DNA from: Salinispora pacifica CNR114
Lineage (GTDB): Bacteria; Actinomycetota; Actinomycetes; Mycobacteriales; Micromonosporaceae
DNA: 64,000 nucleotides
Direction of reading: 5' to 3'
Assembly (NCBI RefSeq): GCF_000514775.1
Contig: NZ_AZWO01000020.1
Coordinates: 45,659-109,658, forward strand
The notes under the pieces are model-generated. The model made no database searches. It was given only the letters and a program-made list of their open reading frames with translations, and was not told the origin of the DNA. Positions 49,134-58,348 of the stretch are shown piece after piece. Position numbers and translations under genes: made by a program. Numbering within the stretch: position 1 is the stretch's first letter; every line of letters begins with the position of its first letter.

Positions 49134-50054
49134 ATGGGTGATATGCCGGGATTCGTGGCTATTCGGGAGGTTGGGCCGCGGGACGGTCTCCAGAACGAGG
49201 AGCCGATTCCGACCGAGGCGAAGGTACGACTGCTCGACGCGCTCTCCCGGACCGGGGTTGGGCGGATCGAAGCGGTGTCCTTTGTGCACCCAAAGGCGAT
49301 CCCACAGATGGCCGACGCCGACGAGGTGTGGCGGCGGGCGGAGCGGACCGAAGGGGTGCGCTACTCCGCGCTGGTGCCGAACACCCGGGGTGCCCGCCGC
49401 GCGTTGGCGGCCGGCTTCACCGAGATCGAGGTGGTGGTATCCGCCAGCGACACCCACAACCGGCGCAACGTCAACCGCTCCACCGACGAGTCGCTGGACG
49501 ACATCGCCGAGTTGATCGAGCTGCTCCACAACGCCGGTGCTCGGGCGGAGGTCATCGTCGCGACCAGCTTCGGCTGCCCGTACGAGGGGGACATCGACCC
49601 CGTTCGAGTGGCCGGGATCGTGGACCGGGTGGTGCGCGACGGCGCCGACCGGGTGGCGTTCGGCGACACCACCGGCATGGCGACGCCCCGCCGGGTCCGT
49701 GAGTTGGTTACGGCCGTACGTGATCGCGACGCACGCACGCCACTGCTGCTGCACTTCCATAACACCCGAGGCACTGCCCTGGCGAACCTGTTGACCGCCC
49801 TCGAGTTGGGCGTCACCGAGTTCGACGCGAGCGTCGGGGGGCTGGGTGGGTGCCCGTACGCGCCCGGGGCCAGCGGCAACCTGGCCACCGAGGAGGCCGT
49901 GCACCTGCTGCATGACATGGGGATCGACACCGGTATCGACCTGGCCGCCCTGATCGAGGTCGCCGAACTGGCCGAGGAGTTGGTCGGCCGAAGCCTGCCC
50001 AGCGGCGTGCTCCGGGCCGGTCCGCGGACCCGGCTGACTCCCTCGCCTGTCTGA
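49134..50054 (+). CDS. Hydroxymethylglutaryl-CoA lyase
   Basis: 306 residues from ATG 49134 (GAGGTG upstream). TIM-barrel lyase with AIREVGPRDGLQNE, ATSFGCPYEGDIDP, LHFHNTRGTALANL and the flexible catalytic loop VGGLGGCPYAPGASGN with its Cys. It splits 3-hydroxy-3-methylglutaryl-CoA to acetyl-CoA and acetoacetate, the last step of leucine breakdown. Lies between the two carboxylase genes. 48,858-49,133 contains no gene. Confidence 0.93.
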   Translation: MGDMPGFVAIREVGPRDGLQNEEPIPTEAKVRLLDALSRTGVGRIEAVSFVHPKAIPQMADADEVWRRAERTEGVRYSALVPNTRGARRALAAGFTEIEVVVSASDTHNRRNVNRSTDESLDDIAELIELLHNAGARAEVIVATSFGCPYEGDIDPVRVAGIVDRVVRDGADRVAFGDTTGMATPRRVRELVTAVRDRDARTPLLLHFHNTRGTALANLLTALELGVTEFDASVGGLGGCPYAPGASGNLATEEAVHLLHDMGIDTGIDLAALIEVAELAEELVGRSLPSGVLRAGPRTRLTPSPV

Positions 50055-50263
50055 CGCCCCCGGCCTGACAAACCCCTGGCCTGGCTGGCTCTCACCACCG
50101 CGCGGTTGGTCCCGGCCGCACGGTGGTCGCTGCCATGGCCCGGACGTTGCCCCTGGGCCGGACCGGGCATCGCCCCTGGGCCGGACGTTGCCGTGGAGCC
50201 GGACGGATGGTGTCCGAATCCGTTCGGAGCGGGCAGGCAAATGGTGGGCGCGTGCGCTACCCT

Positions 50264-50273
50264 AACGATCGTT
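50264..50273. promoter_or_regulatory. AACGATCGTT palindrome before carboxyltransferase
   Basis: Ten-base perfect palindrome (with CCT and CAGG flanks) 67 bases before the carboxyltransferase GTG. AACG/CGTT half-sites are typical for TetR-type repressors of fatty acyl-CoA genes. 50,055-50,339 contains no other gene. Confidence 0.55.
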
Positions 50274-50339
50274 CAGGTAGGCTCGGTGGTGCGCGCGAGT
50301 GCGCGCCGGACCGGGAGCGGCGGCACAGGAGGAGTCGGC

Positions 50340-51872
50340 GTGACGCTCGATGGTGAGGCGCTGGAACAGCTACGGAAGCGGGCCCGGGCCGGTGGCGCGG
50401 ACAAATACCACGCGGCGAATGCCGCGAAGGGCAAGCTCTTCGCCCGGGAACGGGTCGCGTTCCTGGTTGACGAGGGGTCGTTGGTCGAGGACGGGCTCTA
50501 TGCCAACGCGCTGGCCGAAGGGCTGCCCGCCGACGGCGTGATCACCGGAACCGCCACCATCGACGGCCGCCCGGTCTGTGTGCTGGCCAACGACTCCACG
50601 GTCAAGGCGGGCAGTTGGGGAGCCCGGACCGTCGAAAAGATCATCCGGATCATCGAGCGGGCCTACGCGACCAAGGTTCCGATGGTCTACCTGGTCGACT
50701 CGGCCGGTGCCCGGATCACCGATCAGGTGGATCTATTCCCCGGCCGGCGTGGCGCCGGAAAGATCTTCTGGAACCAGGTCCGCGCGTCTGGCTCGATCCC
50801 CCAGGTCTGCGCGCTCTTCGGCCCGAGCGCGGCCGGTGGGGCGTACATTCCGGCCTTCTGCGACGTGGTCGCGATGGTCGAGGGAAACGCCAGCATGTAC
50901 CTGGGTTCGGACCGCATGGTCGAGATGGTCACCGGGGAGCAGACCACGCTGGAGGCGATGGGCGGGGCCCGGGTGCACTGCGCCGAGTCCGGCGTCGGGC
51001 ACTTCCTCTGCCAGAGCGAGGCCGACGCGCTTGACGTCGTGCGACGCTACCTGTCGTACCTGCCGACAAACTGGACGCAGGAGCCGCCGTCGGCGTCCGC
51101 CGTCGATGCGCCGGCGAAGATCGATCTGGCGGCACTGGTGCCAGCCAGCGAGCGGCAGGCGTTCGACATGCGTCGGTACGCGAAGGGGCTGCTCGACCAG
51201 GGGAGTTTCTTCGAGATCCAGGCGCTGTGGGCCAAGGAGCTGACGATCGGTTTTGGTCGGCTCAACGGCGAGGTCGTTGGCGTGGTCGGCAACAACTCGA
51301 TGTTCAAGGGGGGCGTGCTCTTCGTTGACTCGGCAGACAAGGCGACGCGGTTCGTGCAGCTCTGTGACGCGTTCAACGTGCCGCTGCTGTTCCTCTCCGA
51401 CGTGCCCGGGTTCATGGTCGGCAGCGCGGTGGAGAAGCAGGGCATCATTCGGCACGGTGCAAAAATGATCACCGCGATCTCGGAGGCGACCGTACCCAAG
51501 ATCTGCGTGGTGGTGCGCAAGGCCTACGGCGCCGGCCTCTACGCGATGGCCGGCCCCGGGTTCGAGCCGGACGCCACGATCGCCCTGCCGACCGCGAAGA
51601 TCGCCGTGATGGGTGCGGAGGCGGCGGTGAACGCGGTCTACGCCAACAAGATCGGGGCCATCGAGGACGAGGGCGAACGGGCTGCCTTCGTCGCCGCCCG
51701 GCGCGAGGAGTACGAGCAGGACATCGACATCGTCCGGCTCGGCAGCGAACTGGTGGTCGACGCGATCGTGGAACCACCCGAACTGCGTGGCGAGCTGATT
51801 CGCCGGTTCGCCGCCGCCCGCGGCAAGGATCGCCACTTCGCCACCCGCCGGCACGGCGTCACCCCTGTCTGA
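50340..51872 (+). CDS. Acyl-CoA carboxylase carboxyltransferase subunit
   Basis: 510 residues from GTG 50340 (AGGAGG). Crotonase-fold carboxyltransferase: RERVAFLVDEGSLVEDGLYA, GARITDQVDLFPGRRGAGKI, FGPSAAGGAYIPAFCDVV, FLSDVPGFMVGSAVEKQGII and AMAGPGFEPDATIALPTAKI. The order resembles methylcrotonyl/geranyl-CoA or propionyl-CoA carboxylase beta subunits; the HMG-CoA lyase next door favours methylcrotonyl-CoA. Partner of the biotin carboxylase encoded upstream. Confidence 0.9.
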   Translation: MTLDGEALEQLRKRARAGGADKYHAANAAKGKLFARERVAFLVDEGSLVEDGLYANALAEGLPADGVITGTATIDGRPVCVLANDSTVKAGSWGARTVEKIIRIIERAYATKVPMVYLVDSAGARITDQVDLFPGRRGAGKIFWNQVRASGSIPQVCALFGPSAAGGAYIPAFCDVVAMVEGNASMYLGSDRMVEMVTGEQTTLEAMGGARVHCAESGVGHFLCQSEADALDVVRRYLSYLPTNWTQEPPSASAVDAPAKIDLAALVPASERQAFDMRRYAKGLLDQGSFFEIQALWAKELTIGFGRLNGEVVGVVGNNSMFKGGVLFVDSADKATRFVQLCDAFNVPLLFLSDVPGFMVGSAVEKQGIIRHGAKMITAISEATVPKICVVVRKAYGAGLYAMAGPGFEPDATIALPTAKIAVMGAEAAVNAVYANKIGAIEDEGERAAFVAARREEYEQDIDIVRLGSELVVDAIVEPPELRGELIRRFAAARGKDRHFATRRHGVTPV

Positions 51873-51929
51873 CCCGGCCGCCCCGGCGTCACGAGCGTCG
51901 GGTGGCCCATCCCCCACCAGGAGGAAACC

Positions 51930-53084
51930 ATGGACTTTCGGCTCGCCGAGGAGCACGAGGCGCTGCGGACGAGTGTCCGCGACTTCGCCCGCGAGGTGGT
52001 CGCTCCGGTCATCGCCGACCACTACGAGCAGCACACCTTCCCGTACGAGGTCATTCGCAAGATGGGGGAGATGGGCCTGTTCGGCCTTCCCTTTCCGGAG
52101 GAGCACGGTGGCATGGGGGGTGATTACTTCGCGCTCTGCCTGGTGCTGGAGGAACTTGCTCGGATCGACTCCAGCGTGGCGATCACGCTTGAGGCGGCGG
52201 TCTCGCTCGGTGCGATGCCCATCTATCGGTTCGGCACGGATGAGCAGCGGGCACGGTGGCTGCCGCGGCTACTCAACGGCACGGCACTGGCCGCGTTTGG
52301 GTTGACTGAACCGGGCTTTGGCTCGGACGCCGGGGGAACCCAGACCCGGGCGGTACTCGATGAGTCGACGGACGAGTGGGTGATCAACGGGTCGAAGGCG
52401 TTCATCACCAACTCCGGGACCGACATCACCGAGCTGGTCACCGTCGCGGCGGTCACCGGTACCAGGCCGGACGGCTCGAAGGAGCTGTCCACAATCATCG
52501 TGCCGACCGGAACCCCGGGCTTCACCGTGGCGCCGGGATACTCCAAGGTGGGCTGGACGGCCTCCGACACGCACGAGCTGACCTTCGATGACTGCCGGGT
52601 GCCGGCGGGAAACCTGCTTGGCGAGCGGGGCCGAGGCTTCGCGCAGTTCCTACGGATTCTCGACGAGGGGCGAATCGCGATCGCCGCCCTCGCCGTCGGC
52701 CTGGCCCAGGGCTGTGTGGACGAGTCGGTCCGGTATGCAAAGGAACGGCACGCCTTCGGCCGTCCGATCGGGGCCAACCAGGCGATTCAATTCAAGGTTT
52801 CGGACATGGAGCTGCGGGTGCACACCGCCCGGCTGGCCTATTACGACGCCGCGGCGCGGATGCTCGCCGGAGAACCGTTCAAGCGCCAGGCGGCCATCGC
52901 CAAGCTGCACGCCAGCACCATCGCGGTGGACAACGCTCGGGACGCCACCCAGATCCACGGCGGGTACGGCTTCATGAACGAGTTTCCGGTGGCCCGATTC
53001 TGGCGGGACGCCAAGATCCTGGAGATCGGTGAGGGTACCTCCGAGGTGCAGCGCATGATCATCGCTCGGGAGCTGGGGCTGTAG
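51930..53084 (+). CDS. Acyl-CoA dehydrogenase, probably isovaleryl-CoA
   Basis: 384 residues from ATG 51930 (CAGGAGGAAACC). FAD-binding fold with AFGLTEPGFGSDAGGTQTRA, WVINGSKAFITNSGTDI, and RQAAIAKLHASTIAVDNARD; the C-terminal IHGGYGFMNEFPVARFWRDA and EIGEGTSEVQRMII complete the family. The usual catalytic Glu in GEGTSEVQ-type sequences differs among subfamilies. Given the HMG-CoA lyase and carboxylase, isovaleryl-CoA is the likely substrate. Last gene of the cluster. Confidence 0.92.
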   Translation: MDFRLAEEHEALRTSVRDFAREVVAPVIADHYEQHTFPYEVIRKMGEMGLFGLPFPEEHGGMGGDYFALCLVLEELARIDSSVAITLEAAVSLGAMPIYRFGTDEQRARWLPRLLNGTALAAFGLTEPGFGSDAGGTQTRAVLDESTDEWVINGSKAFITNSGTDITELVTVAAVTGTRPDGSKELSTIIVPTGTPGFTVAPGYSKVGWTASDTHELTFDDCRVPAGNLLGERGRGFAQFLRILDEGRIAIAALAVGLAQGCVDESVRYAKERHAFGRPIGANQAIQFKVSDMELRVHTARLAYYDAAARMLAGEPFKRQAAIAKLHASTIAVDNARDATQIHGGYGFMNEFPVARFWRDAKILEIGEGTSEVQRMIIARELGL

Positions 53085-53235
53085 CGGGAGCTCTGTGGCC
53101 GGAGCTGGGGCTGTGGCCGGGGGCGGTTTCGTCCCCGGAGCTAGGCCTGGCATTGCTGTCGGGTATCCGTAGGGCACGTCAATAGGGCGACGAGGGCCTG
53201 TCGGCAATCGTCGTTGATCCGTACCCTTCCTGGCA

Positions 53236-55797
53236 ATGAGCCCGGAGGACGACTATTCGCGGTGGTCCGGCGGCCCGATGGGGCTGCCCGACCTGCTCCG
53301 CGGACACCGGCTCGCCGCCGGCCTGACTCAGGCCGAACTCGCGGACCGGGCCGGTATCGGGGTCCGGACTGTGCGGGATGTGGAGCGGGGCCGTTCGTCG
53401 CGGCCCCAGCGGACCACCGTCGAACTGCTCGCAACCGCCCTTGGGTTGGCCGGGGCAGCGCGGTCCACCTTCGTCGCCGCCGCCCGACAGCTGCCGACGC
53501 CCCGGTACCCGGAGTCCGAGTCAGTGTTCTACGTCGGCCCGGACGGCATGGCACGGCCGACCGCGCTGCCCCCGGCCCCCGAGCTGATCGGTCGGGAGCG
53601 TGACGTGGCCGAGGTGGTCGGGATGCTCAGCGGAGACCCGGCCGCCCGGCTGGTCAGCCTGGTCGGATTGGCTGGAGTCGGCAAGACGGCGCTGGCGCTG
53701 TCGGTGGCCCACGCGGCTACCGGGCACCTCCCGGGTGGGGTGGCCGGGGTCCTCACCGGGGAGGGAACGGATGTCGCGGAGCTGCTTGCCGCCTCGGCGG
53801 CGGCCTTCGGAGTAGCTCGCCTCCCCGAGCTGGCCACCCGCCTCGCCGGCCAGCCGGCGCTGCTGCTCGTGGACGCCGTGGAGCGGGCTCCCGGCCCGGT
53901 CGCCGAAGCCGTGCACCAGCTCGCGACCGCGGTGCCGTCCCTGTGGGTGCTGGTCACCGGTCGGCACCCGGTCGGGCTGCGCGGTGAGCGGGTCCGGCCG
54001 GTGGCCCCGCTCGATACGCCACCGCCGGACCGTGACGAGGCTGGCCCGGCGGCCCTCGCCCAGTATCCGGCGGTGGCGCTGTTCACCGCCCGGCTGGAAC
54101 TGGTCCGACCGAACCCGCCGACGGCGGCCGAGCTGCCCGCGCTGGCTCGGCTGGTCCGCCGCCTCGGTGGCCTTCCGTTGGCGATCGAGCTGATGGCGGC
54201 GCGGGGACACCTCCTCGACCTCAACGAGTTGCTCGATCGGTACGGCGATCGGGTTCTTGATCTGGCGACTGTTTCCGGTGCGGCCGAGCGGCCGGGCTGG
54301 AACGCTGCTGATCCGGGCCCGACGCAGCGGACGCCCGCGGCGGTCGTCGAGACGCTGCGGGACGCCGTTGCGACCAGCTATCTCCTGCTCACCCCCGAGG
54401 AGCGGGCTGCCCTGCGGCGGCTCGCCATCTTCGGGAATCGGTGGTCGATCACGTTGGCCGAGGAGATGCTCGGAATTGGCGCCGAACCGGAGGGCACGGT
54501 GCTGGTCGTTGACCCGGTTGTGCTGCTGGATCGGCTCCGGGAGCTGGGTCTACTCAGCATCCTGGGGGTGGGGCCGTTTCGATTCCGGCTGCTCGACGCC
54601 GTTCGGGAATTCGCCGTCGAGCAGGCTGCCGGCGCGGGTGAACTCACCCTGGCCCGGCGTCAACATGCGCGGGTGATGGCCAGACTGGTCGCCGAGACGG
54701 CTCCGTATCTGGTGGGTGCGGACCTGACCGCGGCGGTGCACCGACTGGACGACGTCGGCGGGGACATCAGCTCCGCACTCGGGCATGCCGCTGTCGACGA
54801 ACCGGTGACCGCGCTGGGCCTGGCGGCTGGACTCGTCCGGTGGTGGCGCTTCCGGGGGCGCGACGTCGCCGGCCGGCAGTGGCTGCGCCGGTTGCTGGCG
54901 GATCCGCGTACCGCTGACGCTTCCCCCGTCCTGCGGGCGTGGGCGTTGCTGGGCGTGGCCCGGTTGGCCGCGGAGCACGGCGCCGGGGCAGAGGAGCTGC
55001 CGGCTGCCCGCGCGGCACTCGCCGCCTTCCAGTCGGCCGGTGAGGTCGCTGGTGAGCTGGAGGCCCGTACCGTTCTGGGTAGGTTGTTCACCGGCACCGG
55101 CGACCACGATGAGGCGCGGGGGCAGGCCGAGGCGGTATTGGCGCTGGCCACCCGGCACGGGCGGATCCGGGATGTGACAGTGGCACAGAACAACCTGGCC
55201 TGGCACGGGATCCGGGTCGGTGACCTTGCCACCGCTCGACGCCGGTTGGCTACCGCCGACCGTCTCGCGGCCCAGTGCGGGGAGCGGCGGCTACGGGTAC
55301 TCGCGATGGCAAATCTGGCCGAGGTCACGCGCCTTGAGGGCCGGTACGAGATCGCCGTCGATCAGGGACGGAGGACGTTGGCGGCGTTGACGGCGCTGGG
55401 TGACCCGGGGCACCACCGGCGGGTGCTGGGCACGGTCGGGCTGGCGCTGGCACAGGACGATCGCGTGGCGGAGGCGACCGAGGTGCTGGCCGAGTTGCGA
55501 CCCCCGGCGGCGGGTGTGAGCTCAGTTCCAACGGACGGGATCTGTGGCCTGATCGAAGGAACGTTGGCGTTGCGCCGGGGCGATCGGGAGCTGGCGGCCG
55601 AGTGGTTCGCCGTCGCTGCCGAGGCGGGAGCCAACAGTCAGGACCGCCGTGACCTGGTGGAGGCGCTGGTGGGGCTGGCCGCCAGCACGGGCGAGCCGGC
55701 CGTGTTGGATCGGCTGGATGCGGTCTGTCGGGTCAGTGGGATCCGCCTGCTGCCGCCGGAGGAGGAGGCATTGGCTGCGGCTACCCGTCGGCCCTGA
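53236..55797 (+). CDS. STAND-type regulator: XRE, NB-ARC and TPR
   Basis: 853 residues. XRE helix-turn-helix at about 18-75 (LRGHRLAAGLTQAELADRAG), then an NTPase domain with Walker A SLVGLAGVGKTALALS near 140-152 and Walker B-like PALLLVDAVERA near 210, a winged-helix-like region near 390-470 and a TPR-like helical C-terminus (AQNNLAWHGIRVGDLATARR). This is the signal-transducing ATPase layout of AfsR/GutR-like regulators. It probably couples a ligand to transcription. Targets unknown. Confidence 0.87.
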   Translation: MSPEDDYSRWSGGPMGLPDLLRGHRLAAGLTQAELADRAGIGVRTVRDVERGRSSRPQRTTVELLATALGLAGAARSTFVAAARQLPTPRYPESESVFYVGPDGMARPTALPPAPELIGRERDVAEVVGMLSGDPAARLVSLVGLAGVGKTALALSVAHAATGHLPGGVAGVLTGEGTDVAELLAASAAAFGVARLPELATRLAGQPALLLVDAVERAPGPVAEAVHQLATAVPSLWVLVTGRHPVGLRGERVRPVAPLDTPPPDRDEAGPAALAQYPAVALFTARLELVRPNPPTAAELPALARLVRRLGGLPLAIELMAARGHLLDLNELLDRYGDRVLDLATVSGAAERPGWNAADPGPTQRTPAAVVETLRDAVATSYLLLTPEERAALRRLAIFGNRWSITLAEEMLGIGAEPEGTVLVVDPVVLLDRLRELGLLSILGVGPFRFRLLDAVREFAVEQAAGAGELTLARRQHARVMARLVAETAPYLVGADLTAAVHRLDDVGGDISSALGHAAVDEPVTALGLAAGLVRWWRFRGRDVAGRQWLRRLLADPRTADASPVLRAWALLGVARLAAEHGAGAEELPAARAALAAFQSAGEVAGELEARTVLGRLFTGTGDHDEARGQAEAVLALATRHGRIRDVTVAQNNLAWHGIRVGDLATARRRLATADRLAAQCGERRLRVLAMANLAEVTRLEGRYEIAVDQGRRTLAALTALGDPGHHRRVLGTVGLALAQDDRVAEATEVLAELRPPAAGVSSVPTDGICGLIEGTLALRRGDRELAAEWFAVAAEAGANSQDRRDLVEALVGLAASTGEPAVLDRLDAVCRVSGIRLLPPEEEALAAATRRP

Positions 55798-56052
55798 GCC
55801 CCGGGCGGGGTGGGCCGGGTTAACAGGTCCCGGGAGCGGCGCGAGCGAGAGCCCCCTCTGTTACCCCTCGCTCGTCGCCCGCGCCTCCCCCGGGTGCATC
55901 CCCCGTTGATTGGAGCTTAGTTGGCGGGGAAACGTCGGCTGACCGATTTGCCCAATAATGATCCGGCTCCCGGGTAGTTCTGCCGCTCTTTCTGCCGGTG
56001 GTGTTCGCTGCCGGCGGTGTCCTGGCCAAGCTGGCGCTATCCACCGGTGGCG

Positions 56053-56550
56053 TCAGTGGCTGTTTCCGGCCGGCTCCGGGCCAATCGCGCCGGCGGTGGC
56101 GCCGGGGTGAACCGCATCTCGCACTCGACGTAGCCCATCGAGGAGCCGGGTCAGTGACTCCGGGTCGAGCTGCCCGGTGAACCACTCCTCGATGATTCGT
56201 AGGTGATCCGGGAGTACGGCCTCGAGCCGCTCCCGGCCGGATTCGGTCGCCACCGCGAAGGAGCTACGTCGATCGGCGGGGCAGGCGCGTCGGGCGAGGA
56301 GCCCATCGCGTTCCATCCGGTCCACCACGCGGGTCGTCCCGCTGGTGGAGAGGGAGGTCTGTGCGGCGAGATCGGTCATCCGGAGCTGATTGTCAGGTGA
56401 ACGAGCGAGCCGGGTGAGCACCTCGAATTCCACCGGGGAGAGGCCGTGCTCCTCGAACTGGGCGGTAAACCGAGCCATCAGCCCAGCGTGCGCCTCGACA
56501 AGTAGGCCGACGGCGGTGATGCGGGGGTCGTTGAACACATTCTGATCCAC
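56053..56550 (-). CDS. MarR-family regulator
   Basis: 165 residues from GTG 56550. Winged helix-turn-helix of MarR type: EHGLSPVEFEVLTRLARSPD, MTDLAAQTSLSTSGTTRVVD, RMERDGLLARRACPADRRSS. Flanking helices dimerise it. The divergent gene encodes a glutamate-cysteine-ligase-like enzyme; palindromes at 56,569-56,578 and 56,599-56,622 lie between, so it probably represses itself and that gene. Ligand unknown. The C-terminal 25 residues are unstructured. Confidence 0.88.
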   Translation of the reverse strand: MDQNVFNDPRITAVGLLVEAHAGLMARFTAQFEEHGLSPVEFEVLTRLARSPDNQLRMTDLAAQTSLSTSGTTRVVDRMERDGLLARRACPADRRSSFAVATESGRERLEAVLPDHLRIIEEWFTGQLDPESLTRLLDGLRRVRDAVHPGATAGAIGPEPAGNSH

Positions 56551-56568
56551 CCGTTGATACTACCAGTA

Positions 56569-56622
56569 GTTGATCAACCAAATATTGCCGCGGGCGTATT
56601 TGTAAAGCGCGTTATTTACAAA
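56569..56622. promoter_or_regulatory. MarR operator candidates
   Basis: GTTGATCAAC (56569-56578) is a perfect 10-bp palindrome 19 bases before the MarR start. TTTGTAAA/TTTACAAA (56599-56606 and 56615-56622) is an 8-bp inverted repeat in AT-rich DNA, a size suitable for MarR dimers. 224-base divergent gap holds no gene. Confidence 0.6.
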
Positions 56623-56774
56623 ACAAGCATCTTTGTGGATGGTGCACGTGACCAGGTGTGGTGGGTTCGTGCGTGCCCGGCTCTGGCCCGCTGCCTTGGC
56701 CACTCTTACCGTGGAGGGTTCACAATGCGCTGCGGAGCGGCATCGCTCCGTCACCTCGGGCGCCGGGAGGATAC

Positions 56775-58253
56775 ATGGGCAGGGATGTCACGCGGGGCGC
56801 CTTCTCCCGGGAGGATCGGATCCGCTATCGGCACAAGGTACGTCGCTGCCTGGACGTCTTCGCCTTGATGCTGGACGACTTCGGGTTTGCCGCCGACCGG
56901 CCAATGACCGGCTTGGAGATTGAGCTGAACCTCGTCGACTCCGCCGCCGAACCGGCGATGCGGAACGAGGAAATTCTCGCCGACATCGCCGACCCGCTCT
57001 TCCAGACCGAGTTGGGGCAGTTCAATCTCGAGCTGAACGCCGCGCCCCGGCTGATCGAGGGCACCGGCTTCACCGGCTACGAACAGGACCTTCGTGGCAG
57101 TCTTGCCCGTGCCGACGAGCGGGCGGCCAAGTCTGACGCACAGATCCTCCTGGTGGGAATCCTGCCCACCCTGACCGAGGGGCACCTGGTCGTTGACAAC
57201 CTCTCCACCAACGAGCGCTACCGGGTGCTCAACGACCAGATCGTTGGAGCGCGTGGCGAAGACATCGAGCTCGACATCCGTGGGGTCGAGCGGTTACAGA
57301 CCCACACCGACTCGATCGCTCCTGAATCAGCCTGCACCAGCCTGCAGTTCCATCTCCAGGTCGCGCCGGACAGCTTCGCCGACTACTGGAACGCCTCACA
57401 GGCGATCGCCGCCGCCCAGGTAGCGATCGGGGCCAACTCTCCCTATCTGTATGGCCGACAACTCTGGGCGGAGACCCGGATCGCGCTGTTCCAACAAGCG
57501 ACCGACACCCGGCCAGACGAGTTGAAGGCGCAGGGTGTCCGTCCTCGGGTCTGGTTCGGTGAGCGGTGGATCACCTCGATTTTCGACCTCTTCGAGGAGA
57601 ACGTTCGCTACTTCCCGCCGCTGTTGCCGATCTGTGAGGAAGAGGACCCGGTGGAGGTGCTGCACGCCGGGGGAGTGCCGAAGCTCGGCGAACTACGTCT
57701 GCACAACGGGACGGTCTACCGCTGGAACCGGCCGGTCTACGACATCACCGAGGGGCGTCCGCACCTACGGGTGGAGAATCGGGTCCTGCCGGCGGGTCCG
57801 ACCGTGATCGACATGCTGGCCAACGCCGCCTTCTACTTCGGATCGGCGCGAGGGCTGGCGGAGGCGGACCGTCCGGCTTGGAGCCAGCTGCCGTTCAGCT
57901 CGGCGGAGGAGAATTTCCACTCCGCCGCCCGACGAGGCATGGACGCCATGGTGCATTGGCCTCAGCTCGGTGAGGTGCCGGTCGCCGAGCTGGTCCTTGA
58001 CGTGCTGCTGCCGCAGGCGGCGATCGGCCTCGACCGGTTCGGCGTGGCTCCCGGTGAGCGAGACCGGTTGCTCGGCGTTATCGAGCAGCGTTGTCGGACC
58101 CGGCGTAACGGCGCGGTATGGCAGGCGGAAGCGGTGTGGGCGGCCGAGCGGCACCGGAAGCTCGACCGCCCGGCGGCCCTGCACCACATGGTCCAGCGGT
58201 ACGCCGAACTCCAGCGCAGCAACGAGCCGGTGCACACCTGGCCGGTCGACTAG
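56775..58253 (+). CDS. Glutamate-cysteine ligase-like (GCS2 family) enzyme
   Basis: 492 residues from ATG 56775 (GGGAGGATAC). GCS2-type features: PMTGLEIELNLVDSAAEPAM, NLELNAAPRLIEGTGFTGYE, and VENRVLPAGPTVIDMLANAA with acidic metal ligands (Glu-x-Glu, Glu-x-Asn-x-Ala). Forms an amide bond to glutamate using ATP in characterised relatives. Most actinobacteria make mycothiol rather than glutathione, so the true amine acceptor is uncertain. Divergent MarR gene is the likely regulator. Confidence 0.82.
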   Translation: MGRDVTRGAFSREDRIRYRHKVRRCLDVFALMLDDFGFAADRPMTGLEIELNLVDSAAEPAMRNEEILADIADPLFQTELGQFNLELNAAPRLIEGTGFTGYEQDLRGSLARADERAAKSDAQILLVGILPTLTEGHLVVDNLSTNERYRVLNDQIVGARGEDIELDIRGVERLQTHTDSIAPESACTSLQFHLQVAPDSFADYWNASQAIAAAQVAIGANSPYLYGRQLWAETRIALFQQATDTRPDELKAQGVRPRVWFGERWITSIFDLFEENVRYFPPLLPICEEEDPVEVLHAGGVPKLGELRLHNGTVYRWNRPVYDITEGRPHLRVENRVLPAGPTVIDMLANAAFYFGSARGLAEADRPAWSQLPFSSAEENFHSAARRGMDAMVHWPQLGEVPVAELVLDVLLPQAAIGLDRFGVAPGERDRLLGVIEQRCRTRRNGAVWQAEAVWAAERHRKLDRPAALHHMVQRYAELQRSNEPVHTWPVD

Positions 58254-58348
58254 GCGGACGGTCGTCCGCCCTCACGGTCAGACGTCGGGGCGATGGTCGC
58301 CGATGGCTTGGGGCAACTCCCGGCCCGGGCCGCTGTTCGGCACCACGG

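Noticed and set aside
47529..50240. A 903-codon minus-strand frame across the carboxylase and lyase genes
   Set aside because: It is antisense to two well-defined enzymes and Arg/Pro/Gly-rich; typical high-GC reverse-frame artefact.
53069..53118. Short repeat of the acyl-CoA dehydrogenase C-terminal codons just after its stop
   Set aside because: About 15 bases of GC-rich similarity beyond the stop; no gene or regulatory sense to it.
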